DNA of 63,040 bases from JANNVK01 sp031414415. GTDB taxonomy: Bacteria; Acidobacteriota; Blastocatellia; Pyrinomonadales; Pyrinomonadaceae. The position numbers were made by a program, and so were the translations under genes. Below are positions 52,065 through 60,357 of this stretch, one piece after another (position 1 is the first letter of the stretch; each line of letters opens with the position of its first letter). The stretch lies in NCBI GenBank assembly GCA_031414415.1, contig JANNVK010000159.1, forward strand, positions 1-63,040, in the 5' to 3' direction. A model generated the notes under the pieces. The model did no database searches. It was not told the DNA's origin and saw nothing but the letters and a program-made list of their open reading frames with translations.

Positions 52065-52889
52065 ATGAAAAAAATATTATTTAATTCATTATTTGTTGCG
52101 ATTGTTATTTTTGGCTCTTTGTTAACAAGTTATTCTCAGTCTCCAATGCTTGCTAAAAAGAGTTTGAGTCAGCCAGAAATTGACAATATCGTCAAAACTT
52201 TCACGAACAAAGAAGGCGAATTTCGTGAAGCCTTGAAGAATTATGTCTATAATCGCAAGGCTTTAATTCATACTGTTGGGTTTGGCGGGCAAATTACCGG
52301 CGAATATCGGCGTGAATCTTTTATGGCTTTTTTTGAAGATGGCATGAGAAAAGAAAAGATATTATTTTTTCCGATTTCAACGCTCAAAGATTTAGAAATT
52401 TCGCTCGAAGATATTGAAGATTTGGGCGGTGTTAATCCTTTTGCTCTAGAACCTGCAACTGTTTCGCAATACAATTTTCAATATATCGGAAATGAAAAAA
52501 TAGACGAACTTGATTTATACGTTTTTGAGATTTCACCAAAGGTTTTGCCTGATCCCAAAAAATCTAAATTGCGACTTTTTTCAGGTCGAGTTTGGGTTGA
52601 TATGCGAGATTTACAAGTCGTTAAATCAAAAGGAAAAGGAGTTCCGGAAGGTAAACAGCGATTTCCGATTGTTGAAACTTGGCGTGAACATATTGACGGA
52701 AAATATTGGTTTCCAACATATTCTTACACCAACGATGAGCTTGTTTTTGACAACGGTCAGGTTATCAAAATGAAAATGAAGGTAACTTATACAAATTATC
52801 GACAAGGTAGATCAGAAGTTAGGATTTTGGATGATGAGCCGGAAACAACACCAACTCCGACTCCGACACCAGCTCCGAAAAAGCCTTAA
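52065..52889 (+). CDS. Exported protein of unknown function
   Basis: The 274-residue product starts at the ATG at 52065 (an in-frame ATG at 52050 is the alternative). A signal peptide ends SYSQ. The body looks like a beta-rich, LolA/outer-membrane-lipoprotein-sorting-type protein: FEISPKVL, FSGRVWVDMRDLQVVKSKG and WFPTYSYTNDELVF repeat strand-turn patterns seen in such families. A Pro/Thr-rich tail (about 255-274) follows. The function is not known. It ends 2 bp from the convergent plsC. Confidence 0.65.
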   Translation: MKKILFNSLFVAIVIFGSLLTSYSQSPMLAKKSLSQPEIDNIVKTFTNKEGEFREALKNYVYNRKALIHTVGFGGQITGEYRRESFMAFFEDGMRKEKILFFPISTLKDLEISLEDIEDLGGVNPFALEPATVSQYNFQYIGNEKIDELDLYVFEISPKVLPDPKKSKLRLFSGRVWVDMRDLQVVKSKGKGVPEGKQRFPIVETWREHIDGKYWFPTYSYTNDELVFDNGQVIKMKMKVTYTNYRQGRSEVRILDDEPETTPTPTPTPAPKKP

Positions 52890-52891
52890 AT

Positions 52892-53656
52892 CTATTTTCC
52901 GAGTTCTGCCGCAATCGCATTTCTAGTTTGATTTAAAAGACTATCGAGATCATTTTCGATAGTCTTTCCTTTTGTCTCAATCGGCGGAAGTATTATCATT
53001 TCAATAGTTCCGGCGTTTGCGATTCCTTTTTTCTTGCCCATCAAATAATCTGTGTGTTTAATTGCAACCGGAACAATTGGAGCTTCAGCTTCCATCGCTA
53101 AGTAAAACGCACCTTTTTTAAACGGCAGAAGTTCGCCTTCCAACGCACGAGTTCCTTCGGCGAAAATTCCAATTGAAATACCTTTATCGAGCACTTTTCT
53201 AATTGCAGCCATTGTTTCAATTGCTCGCTTAGAATTTGAACGATCAATTGGCAGAATATTAACGAATGGCATAACCCAACCAACAATCGGAACTTTCGCC
53301 AATTCTTTTTTAGCAATAAAACCCATTCGTCTTCCCGTATATGAAAACATAGTTGCCGTATCAAGATAAGATTTATGATTTGCAACAAAAACATAGGAGA
53401 CATTTGGGTCAAGATTTTCTTTCCCTGAAACCGAAACTTTTGAGCCACATGCACGCAACCAAATTTTTGCTCCCCAATCGCACCAAAAATATAATATTTG
53501 AGGTTGCCGAAAAATTTTAGCAATTACCATCACCGGCAACGCGATAAAAATAAACATCAAACCTGCGGCAGACATTCCACGCAAATATCTAAGTTTGCCG
53601 ATTAAGCGAGATTTGTTAGACTCTTCAATAGGAAAAATCAACTTTTCGTTTTGCAT
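52892..53656 (-). CDS. plsC: 1-acyl-sn-glycerol-3-phosphate acyltransferase
   Basis: The 254-residue membrane acyltransferase starts at the ATG complement at 53654-53656. It makes phosphatidic acid. The catalytic NHKSYLD (H-x4-D) and the substrate-site FAEGTR blocks are present, with a hydrophobic helix at about 30-55. Its ATG is 6 bp from the divergent M14 gene's ATG, so the two ribosome-binding sites lie in each other's coding regions. Confidence 0.9.
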   Translation of the reverse strand: MQNEKLIFPIEESNKSRLIGKLRYLRGMSAAGLMFIFIALPVMVIAKIFRQPQILYFWCDWGAKIWLRACGSKVSVSGKENLDPNVSYVFVANHKSYLDTATMFSYTGRRMGFIAKKELAKVPIVGWVMPFVNILPIDRSNSKRAIETMAAIRKVLDKGISIGIFAEGTRALEGELLPFKKGAFYLAMEAEAPIVPVAIKHTDYLMGKKKGIANAGTIEMIILPPIETKGKTIENDLDSLLNQTRNAIAAELGK

Positions 53657-53662
53657 AAATTT

Positions 53663-56050
53663 ATGAGTAAATATCAATCTAAAGTCGGCTTTATCGCATT
53701 TTCACTTTTAGTTTTTCACTTTTCACTTTTCACTGTTTTTGCCCAACCAAGCCCGAAAGATTTTCTCGGTTTTCATCCGACTGATGATAAAACAATCGCT
53801 GATTGGACTCAGATAACTAATTATTTCAATAAGTTAGACGCAAACAGCGACCGCGTAAAAGTTGAAATTATTGGTCAAACAACTTTGAAAAAACCAATGA
53901 TTACGGCGTTTATTTCGTCCGAAGAAAACATTCGCAACCTTGAAAAATACAAACAGATTAACAAACAACTGGCAAATCCGCGAAACCTCAAAGATAAAAA
54001 CGAGGTTGAAAAATTAATTGCAAACGGCAAAACAATTGTCGCAATTTCGTGTTCGATTCATTCGACAGAAATTGTTGCTTCACAAATGTCGATGAATTTT
54101 GCTTATGAACTCGCGACGGCGAAAGATGCCGAAACCCTTGAAATTCTGAATAATACGATTTTGATGCTAATTCCATCGTCAAATCCTGATGGAATAGACA
54201 TTGTGGCAAATTGGTATCGCAAAACTCTCGGAACTTTTTTTGAAGGAACTTCGCCGCCCGAACTTTATCATCATTACGCCGGACACGATAATAACCGCGA
54301 TTGGTTTATGTTGAATCTCAAAGAGACGCAATCAATCACCAAACTCTTTTGGAAAGAATGGTTTCCGCAGATTGTTTATGATGTTCATCAAATGGGACAA
54401 AATGGTGCGAGATTTATAATTCCGCCATTTTTTGATCCGCCGAATCCAAATATTCCGCCGCTTATTTTGCGTGAAGTTGGAGTTATCGGCTACAAAATGG
54501 CAGCTGATTTGCAAGCAAATCGCATCGCTGGAGTTGCAACAAACACTACGTTTGACACTTGGTGGCACGGCGGATTTCGTTCGGCTCCTTATTATCACAA
54601 TTCAATCGGAATTTTATCTGAGGCGGCAAGTGCAAATTTGATGACACCTGTCAAAATTACTGAAGAAAAGATGAAAAATCAGCGAGCGAGAGGTTTAAAT
54701 TCGCCGCTCGAGAATTCAACTTCTCATCCACAACCTTGGAAACCTGGAATTTGGGCACCGAACAATATTGCAGAAGTCGAAATGATTGCTTCTCGGTCGC
54801 TTCTAAAATTAGCGGCGAAACTCAGAGTCGATTATCTTCGTAATTTCTATGAATTAAATCGCACGGCTTCGCAAATTGGTTCAAATCCAGCACAGCCAAT
54901 GGCTTACGTGATTTTTGCCGGTCAAGGAAAGGAAGAAATCGTATCGCGATTTATCGAAATTTTGATAGAACAAGGAATTGAAGTTCACAAAATGAATCGC
55001 GAACTTAAAACGTCAATTGCTGGTTCGGCGGAAGTTCACACGGAAGTTCCACTTGGTTCTTTTTTAGTTTTTCTCGATCAACCGCAGCGAAATAATGTTG
55101 AAGCCTTATTCGCGAAACAGGTTTATCCGCAACGACTTAACGCAAATGGCGACGCTGAAGTTCCTTATGATGTTGCGGGTTGGACATTGCCTTTGCAGAT
55201 GGGAATTGAGACTTATGCAGTTACACAAATCGTCGAATATCCGCATTCCGCGAGACAAGTTGAGTTGATGGCAAATATAAATCAAGTTCGCAAAACGCTG
55301 AATCTTGAACCTGTGAATTCTGCTTTTGCAAAACTACCAAATCCTTTAAAAAACGCTGCGAAAATTGGTTTGTATCGAGGATTTACGACCTCGATGGACG
55401 AAGGTTGGACACGTCTGGTTTTCGATAATTTTCAGATTCCGTATAAATCAGTTTCAGATGCAGATTTTCGCGGTAATAAATTGGATGTTGACACGATAAT
55501 TCTTCCTTCGATGTCTGAAAATGAAATTGCCGACGGTTTGAAAAAAGATGTTTATCCAGATGAATACACTGGCGGAATTGGACTTGAAGGCATTGAGAAT
55601 CTCAAGAAATTCGTCGAAAACGGCGGACGACTTATTTGTTTTGATAATGGTTGCGATCTCGTAATCAAGAAATTTAGCTTGCCAATGAAGAATGTTTTAG
55701 ATGGAATAAAACGGAGCGAATTTTATTGTCCAGGAAGTATTTTGAACTTGGATGTGGACAATTCACAACCGATTTCGAAAGGTTTTGGCAAGAATGTTGC
55801 TGCATATTTTATCAATAGTTCGGCGTTTGAAATTACCGATAATACAAAAGTGAAATCAATTGCAACATATGCAAATAAGAACGCGTTGCTTTCAGGTTGG
55901 CTTCTCGGTGAAAAATTTTTGAACGGAAAAACTGCACTCGCAGAAGCAAATGTCGGCAAAGGGAAAATTACACTTTTTGCATTTCGTCCGCAGCATCGCG
56001 GGCAGTCTTATGCTACTTATCCGTTTATTTTCAATGCTTTGGAGAAATAG
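53663..56050 (+). CDS. Exported M14-family zinc carboxypeptidase
   Basis: The 795-residue product starts at the ATG at 53663. The signal peptide is encoded partly by a heptamer repeat (FSLLVFHFSLFTVFAQ). The M14 site is SCSIHSTE (zinc His and Glu) with the later SNPDGID and DVHQMG segments, as in the family of large extracytoplasmic M14 enzymes. A C-terminal domain of about 300 residues is uncharacterised (glutamine-amidotransferase-like glycine turns are visible). It would trim or degrade peptides outside the cell. Confidence 0.85.
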   Translation: MSKYQSKVGFIAFSLLVFHFSLFTVFAQPSPKDFLGFHPTDDKTIADWTQITNYFNKLDANSDRVKVEIIGQTTLKKPMITAFISSEENIRNLEKYKQINKQLANPRNLKDKNEVEKLIANGKTIVAISCSIHSTEIVASQMSMNFAYELATAKDAETLEILNNTILMLIPSSNPDGIDIVANWYRKTLGTFFEGTSPPELYHHYAGHDNNRDWFMLNLKETQSITKLFWKEWFPQIVYDVHQMGQNGARFIIPPFFDPPNPNIPPLILREVGVIGYKMAADLQANRIAGVATNTTFDTWWHGGFRSAPYYHNSIGILSEAASANLMTPVKITEEKMKNQRARGLNSPLENSTSHPQPWKPGIWAPNNIAEVEMIASRSLLKLAAKLRVDYLRNFYELNRTASQIGSNPAQPMAYVIFAGQGKEEIVSRFIEILIEQGIEVHKMNRELKTSIAGSAEVHTEVPLGSFLVFLDQPQRNNVEALFAKQVYPQRLNANGDAEVPYDVAGWTLPLQMGIETYAVTQIVEYPHSARQVELMANINQVRKTLNLEPVNSAFAKLPNPLKNAAKIGLYRGFTTSMDEGWTRLVFDNFQIPYKSVSDADFRGNKLDVDTIILPSMSENEIADGLKKDVYPDEYTGGIGLEGIENLKKFVENGGRLICFDNGCDLVIKKFSLPMKNVLDGIKRSEFYCPGSILNLDVDNSQPISKGFGKNVAAYFINSSAFEITDNTKVKSIATYANKNALLSGWLLGEKFLNGKTALAEANVGKGKITLFAFRPQHRGQSYATYPFIFNALEK
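53700..53734 (+). repeat. Heptamer tract in the M14 signal-peptide region
   Basis: Five 7-nt units (TTTCACT four times, TTTAGTT once) run in frame and encode the hydrophobic core of the signal peptide. The repeat thus supplies a functional segment. Confidence 0.75.
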
Positions 56051-56137
56051 TATTAATACATAATTTTAAAATAGGTTTCTTTGAAAAACTTTTTTTATTA
56101 ATCCGAATTCTTTTGTCCAAAGCCGCAGAGCGGCAAA

Positions 56138-56296
56138 AAGAAAGTAGCCAGACGTGAAACGTCTGGTCTGTTAGGATTCAGTTTCAGCACTGAAAGTGCG
56201 TAAGAAAAGGACTTGGTGCATCTCCGATGCACAAGTTTGTTTTGAATTTACCAGAGGTTGCACCACTGGCTACTTTCTTAAGCGTGCTTTCAGCAC
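56138..56296. mobile_element. REP/BIME-like element in a 353-bp gene-free gap
   Basis: Perfect 14-bp terminal inverted repeats (56138-56151 and 56266-56279). Each contains GTAG directly followed by an imperfect hairpin (CCAGACGT/ACGTCTGG on the left; CCAG...CTGG on the right, inverted), the layout of REP pairs. Extra hairpins lie at 56187-56199 and 56216-56232, and a related one just outside at 56284-56296. REP elements are spread by RAYT (TnpA-REP) proteins; none is in the window. The rest of 56051-56403 shows nothing else. Confidence 0.7.
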
Positions 56297-56403
56297 AGAA
56301 GGATTGACATTAAATCAATTTCTAGGTTTTTCTAAGAACACCAACAATGTGTGACCAATATTGAAATATAAATTTTCCCAGATGTTCGTATTAGCTTAAT
56401 CAA

Positions 56404-57126
56404 ATGATTCAAAAACTAAAGAATCTACTAAAAGATTACGGAAAGTTTGGCGGAATGGCTGGACTTACAATGGTGTTGCCGACGATTGGTTCGATGATAT
56501 TGTTGTTGGTTGTTTACGAGTTTGCACCTTGGTTACGGGAACGGCGTGAAATTGGGTTTTTTGTTTTTGTTTTGGGAATGTCGTTGTTTTCAGGATTTGC
56601 GTTGTTGGCAACCAATGTTCTCGGAATTGTCAGCGGATTCGCGTTTGATTTCCAATTCGGGCTTCTCGCACAAATTCTTGGACTAATCGGTGCTTCAACG
56701 ATAATGTTTTATTTTGCGAAAAGTTACGCACAAGAAAATTTAACAGAAATTATTGGGTCAAAACCGAAATTTCGAGCGATTCACAACGCTTTACTCAACG
56801 AAAAATTTCTTCGCACACTTTTAATTATTACTTTAATTCGTCTTTCGCCAGCTATGCCATTTGCGGTCACAAACTTTGCCTTATCCGCAGCTGGTGTTTC
56901 ACTTAGAACATATCTTCTCGGCACTTTTCTCGGAATGTTACCACGAAGTGCGGCGATTGTTTTTGTTGGTTCAAGCCTTGCCGAACTCGATTTTTCGCAA
57001 CCGCAAGAATCTTGGATTATCATTCTCGGAATTGTCGCTACGATAATTGCCACAATTGTTATTGGCATTTTTAGCAAGCGAGCATTAGATCAAATCACGA
57101 TTCAGACCGAGCCAACTGTCGTCTAA
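56404..57126 (+). CDS. VTT-domain (DedA/TMEM64-like) membrane protein
   Basis: A 240-residue membrane protein with about six hydrophobic helices and the VTT/SNARE-associated core: the FDFQFGLLAQILGLIGASTIMFYFAKSYA region and the following LRLSPAMPF..NFALSAAGVSLRTYLLGTFLGMLPRSA stretch. The family is linked to lipid scrambling or envelope homeostasis. It is followed 41 bp later by a SpoIID-like gene; a shared transcript is possible. Confidence 0.82.
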   Translation: MIQKLKNLLKDYGKFGGMAGLTMVLPTIGSMILLLVVYEFAPWLRERREIGFFVFVLGMSLFSGFALLATNVLGIVSGFAFDFQFGLLAQILGLIGASTIMFYFAKSYAQENLTEIIGSKPKFRAIHNALLNEKFLRTLLIITLIRLSPAMPFAVTNFALSAAGVSLRTYLLGTFLGMLPRSAAIVFVGSSLAELDFSQPQESWIIILGIVATIIATIVIGIFSKRALDQITIQTEPTVV

Positions 57127-57167
57127 GTTAATTATCGTTTGTTTTCGCTTTTTGATATACTTTTAAG

Positions 57168-59504
57168 ATGAAACTTCGCACTTTTCAGTCTATTTACTTA
57201 CTTCTATTACTGTTTTCTTCAGCGGTATCAGCCAAATCCAGATTTATTGAAGAACCGATTATTCGTGTTTCATTAACTTCAAACGCTCGTTCGGTTTCGA
57301 TTACCACTTCAGACTCGCAACTTGTTTCAAGTTCGCCAGATGAACAGACGAAATTTTTACCTGTTTCAAAGCTGACAGTTTCAGCCCGAGCATATCGTCC
57401 GCCCGTTTTTGAGCGTTTTTATTTTGAAATTCCAAATATCTCAACGAAAGAAGAAGCTGATCAAATCGCTAAAGATATAAAAGAATCGCTTAATGAAACG
57501 GCGACTGTAAAGATTGATTCGAAGACTAATTCTTATCGGGTTCGTCTTGGTGAAGTTAAGGAATCGCTCGAAGAATCAACTTCTTACAAAGAGTTTCTTG
57601 CAGAAAAAGGCTTTGAAGATACGGAGATAATTACTGAAAAATATGAAGTTCCTTCCAACGAAGCTCTGACGCTTTCGAAACAAATTATTTCAAACTCGAA
57701 TTCGCAAGTTCGAAGTTTAATCCTCTCAACTCCCGTAAACACAGCAGTTAATACGAATATGGTGAAGACGACAAGCGATATTCTGAATCCAAATCTTCGT
57801 GAGGTAATTGTTAGTGGCGGAAGTTCGGCGAGTTTTACATCACTTAAACCAGTGACAATTAGTTCGACAAATGAACGCACAACGCCGATTCGTTTTAATG
57901 GAAAAGCATATCGCGGAAAGCTCGAAATGTTTGTCAACGGACGCGGAACTTTGAGCGTAATAAACGTTGTCAAATTGGAAGATTACGTCCGCGGAGTTGT
58001 GCCAAATGAACTCGGTCTGCCATCGCTCGAAGCTCAAAAAGCCCAAGCTGTTGCCGCTAGAACTTACGCCGTGAGCAAAATCGGACAATTCGCAAATGAA
58101 GGTTTTGATGTTTTTCCGACAACGCAATCGCAAGTTTACAAAGGCTCAAGTTCTGAAACGACAATGGGAAATCAAGCCGTAGTCGAAACGAAAGGAGTGC
58201 TTGCTTTGTATCAAGGAAAACCGATAAGAGCAATGTATACATCAACTTGCGGCGGACGAACTGAAAATGTAAAAAATATTTACACAGATTTCGACGCACC
58301 ATATTTGAAAGGCGTTGAATGTGCGATTGAAGGCAAGGAATATTTTGATTCGTTGCTGATAAAGTCCAATCGCGAAGCGGCAAAAATTAAAGACGAAAAA
58401 TATCTCGAACTTGTGCGAATAATGTCGCAGTTTAGCACAAACGGATTTCAACTAAACACGAATCGTTTTACCGACGAATGGTTTGAGCAAACTCCAACTG
58501 ATGGCGAAACAGCAAATTGGATTGGACAACTTTCGCTTCGCTTTCTCAAAGGAATTCCGCAGATTTCGAGTGAATTTTCTAAAAATATAGAATTCGCAAA
58601 GCATTTATCTTCAATGCTTTACACGCAAGAATTGACCGATGTTTTGATGGTAGATGCTGACATCAATTATCAACTTTCTTTTAATGATGCGAATGAAATT
58701 CCACAAAATATGCGTTCAAATATGGCGATGCTTTTTCGTGACGGCTGGCTTTCCCTTTATCCAGACGCGACATTTCGTCCGAACGAAAAAATGTCACGAA
58801 GTCGTCTGATTCGACAAATTTATTCGATTTACGCGAAGAAAAAATGGCTTCCAACGTTGCAAACTGGTGTCACGAAATCGAGTGTTGACGGCAAATTAGT
58901 TTTACGAAACGGTAAATCCGAACGCCAACTCGTGATAAATCCTGGCGTATTTCTTTTCCGCCAATTTGGCGACACACTTTATCAAGTCAAAGAAACGGCG
59001 TTAATCGGCGGTGAATCAGTCAGTTATAAAACAAACGCTGCGGGCGAAGTGATTTATTTAGAAGTAAAACCTTCAGCAACAACGGCTTTGCCTGAACGAA
59101 CATCGCAATTTACGCTCTGGAACACTAGTCTTTCGGCTTCGAACGCTCAATCGAAACTCGCTCGTTATGTCAAAGGTTTCGGCACTTTGTATGATGTGAA
59201 TATCACGAAAAAAGGCTTTTCGCGTCGCGTGATTGAGATTGAAATTGTTGGCTCAAACGGAAAATTTAAACTCGAAGGCGGAAAAATCCGTTCAGCATTT
59301 CGCTTGAAAGAGCAACTTTTCGTTTTGAACAAACGCTACGATTCAAATGGCAGAGTCGCGAGTTACAATTTTACAGGTCGCGGACTCGGACACGGAATCG
59401 GAATGTGCCAAATGGGAGCTTACGGCTTGGCAAAACAAGGCTACAAATATGACCGCATTTTGAAGCATTATTATTCGGGAATTGATTTGCCGAGAAGTTA
59501 TTAA
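57168..59504 (+). CDS. Exported SpoIID/LytB-domain protein
   Basis: A 778-residue protein with a signal peptide ending VSA. A SPOR-like region lies at about 75-160 (FYFEIPNISTKEEADQIAKDIKES). The SpoIID core starts near 265 (VKLEDYVRGVVPNELGLPSLEAQKAQAVAARTYAV, with the catalytic-type Glu), continues with STCGG and finishes with GRGLGHGIGMCQMGAYGLAKQGY. An SLH-like stretch lies at about 520-560 (DGWLSLYPDATFRPNEKMSR). SpoIID enzymes are lytic transglycosylases on denuded glycan. A cell-wall remodelling role is likely. Confidence 0.85.
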   Translation: MKLRTFQSIYLLLLLFSSAVSAKSRFIEEPIIRVSLTSNARSVSITTSDSQLVSSSPDEQTKFLPVSKLTVSARAYRPPVFERFYFEIPNISTKEEADQIAKDIKESLNETATVKIDSKTNSYRVRLGEVKESLEESTSYKEFLAEKGFEDTEIITEKYEVPSNEALTLSKQIISNSNSQVRSLILSTPVNTAVNTNMVKTTSDILNPNLREVIVSGGSSASFTSLKPVTISSTNERTTPIRFNGKAYRGKLEMFVNGRGTLSVINVVKLEDYVRGVVPNELGLPSLEAQKAQAVAARTYAVSKIGQFANEGFDVFPTTQSQVYKGSSSETTMGNQAVVETKGVLALYQGKPIRAMYTSTCGGRTENVKNIYTDFDAPYLKGVECAIEGKEYFDSLLIKSNREAAKIKDEKYLELVRIMSQFSTNGFQLNTNRFTDEWFEQTPTDGETANWIGQLSLRFLKGIPQISSEFSKNIEFAKHLSSMLYTQELTDVLMVDADINYQLSFNDANEIPQNMRSNMAMLFRDGWLSLYPDATFRPNEKMSRSRLIRQIYSIYAKKKWLPTLQTGVTKSSVDGKLVLRNGKSERQLVINPGVFLFRQFGDTLYQVKETALIGGESVSYKTNAAGEVIYLEVKPSATTALPERTSQFTLWNTSLSASNAQSKLARYVKGFGTLYDVNITKKGFSRRVIEIEIVGSNGKFKLEGGKIRSAFRLKEQLFVLNKRYDSNGRVASYNFTGRGLGHGIGMCQMGAYGLAKQGYKYDRILKHYYSGIDLPRSY

Positions 59505-59505
59505 G

Positions 59506-59552
59506 TTCTCATATAGAGAAGATTTGTTGACGGATGCTTCTCAATGTGAGAA
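59506..59552. promoter_or_regulatory. Twin operator of higBA
   Basis: Two inverted repeats of the form TTCTC-N5-GAGAA lie at 59506-59520 and 59538-59552. Centres are 32 nt apart (about three helical turns), just upstream of the higB ATG. They are most likely binding sites for HigA dimers. Confidence 0.65.
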
Positions 59553-59564
59553 GATGAAAAGAAG

Positions 59565-59864
59565 ATGAACGTTGTTTCAAGAAAAACTTTACGGGAATTC
59601 TGGGAAGAAAATAAACAATCTGAAATCCCGTTAGATACTTGGTATCGTATTGCGAAAAAAGCTACTTGGCAAAATTTGGTTGAAGTTCAAAATGATTTTT
59701 CACACGCTGATTTAGTCGGAAAATGCGTTGTTTTTAACATCGGCGGAAACAAATTTCGTTTGATTGCAAAAGTTGAGTTTCAAAAACAAGTGATTTTTAT
59801 AAAGTTTATTTTGAGTCATAGTGAATACGACAAAAATCTGTGGAAAAAAGATTGTGGTTGTTAA
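59565..59864 (+). CDS. higB: HigB toxin (mRNA interferase)
   Basis: A 99-residue RelE-superfamily toxin with the HigB family pattern: SRKTLREFW, DTWYRIAKKATWQNLVEV, the ADLVGKCVVFNIGGNKFRLIAKV strand pair and the FILSHSEYDKNLWKKDCGC ending. HigB cleaves mRNA on the ribosome. Toxin-first order is typical of higBA. HigA follows 5 bp later. Confidence 0.92.
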   Translation: MNVVSRKTLREFWEENKQSEIPLDTWYRIAKKATWQNLVEVQNDFSHADLVGKCVVFNIGGNKFRLIAKVEFQKQVIFIKFILSHSEYDKNLWKKDCGC

Positions 59865-59869
59865 AAAAT

Positions 59870-60274
59870 ATGTTGATGACAATAGACAATAGAAAATACG
59901 GCAAATTATTGGCAAAAACCTTGCCAAGAAAAATTGAGACCGAGCCTGAGAATGAACATTATCTGCAAATTATTGAGCAAATGATTGATAAAGGTTCAGA
60001 TAAATTTTCGCCCGAAGAGCATACACTTTTTGATTTGTTTGTAACTTTGGTTAGCGATTTCGAATCACGAAATTATACATTGCCTGACGTTTCGTCGAAC
60101 GACCGAATAAAATATCTTCTTGAAGAAAAAGGGTTAAAACAAAAAGATTTGCTTCCAATTTTTGGCTCAGAAGGAATTATTTCCGAAGTCCTAACTGGCA
60201 AGCGTAAACTTACCCTCAGACACGCCAACGAATTAGCCAATTTCTTCAAAATGCCGATAGATTTATTTGTATGA
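59870..60274 (+). CDS. higA: HigA antitoxin (XRE-like)
   Basis: A 134-residue product. The start is the ATG at 59870, or 59876. The N-terminal helical region contacts the toxin. The C-terminal XRE helix-turn-helix is RIKYLLEEKGLKQKDLLPIFGSEGIISEVLTGKRKLTLRHANELANFF. It should bind the twin operator upstream. Its TGA overlaps the ATG of the 28-residue gene (ATGA). Confidence 0.9.
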   Translation: MLMTIDNRKYGKLLAKTLPRKIETEPENEHYLQIIEQMIDKGSDKFSPEEHTLFDLFVTLVSDFESRNYTLPDVSSNDRIKYLLEEKGLKQKDLLPIFGSEGIISEVLTGKRKLTLRHANELANFFKMPIDLFV

Positions 60275-60357
60275 AATTCTCCAGAAATCAAACAATTGGT
60301 TCACTCATTTTATTAGGCGTAATTCTCATAATTGCGATTGTTCGTCTAAATTTATGA
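60271..60357 (+). CDS. 28-residue single-pass membrane peptide
   Basis: ATG at 60271 overlaps the higA stop, and the TGA at 60355-60357 overlaps the ATG of the nuclease gene, both as ATGA. The product has a basic N-terminus (MKFSRNQ) and a hydrophobic core of about 18 residues (GSLILLGVILIIAIV), enough for one membrane helix. I do not recognise the family. Tight coupling on both sides argues that it is translated. Confidence 0.6.
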   Translation: MKFSRNQTIGSLILLGVILIIAIVRLNL

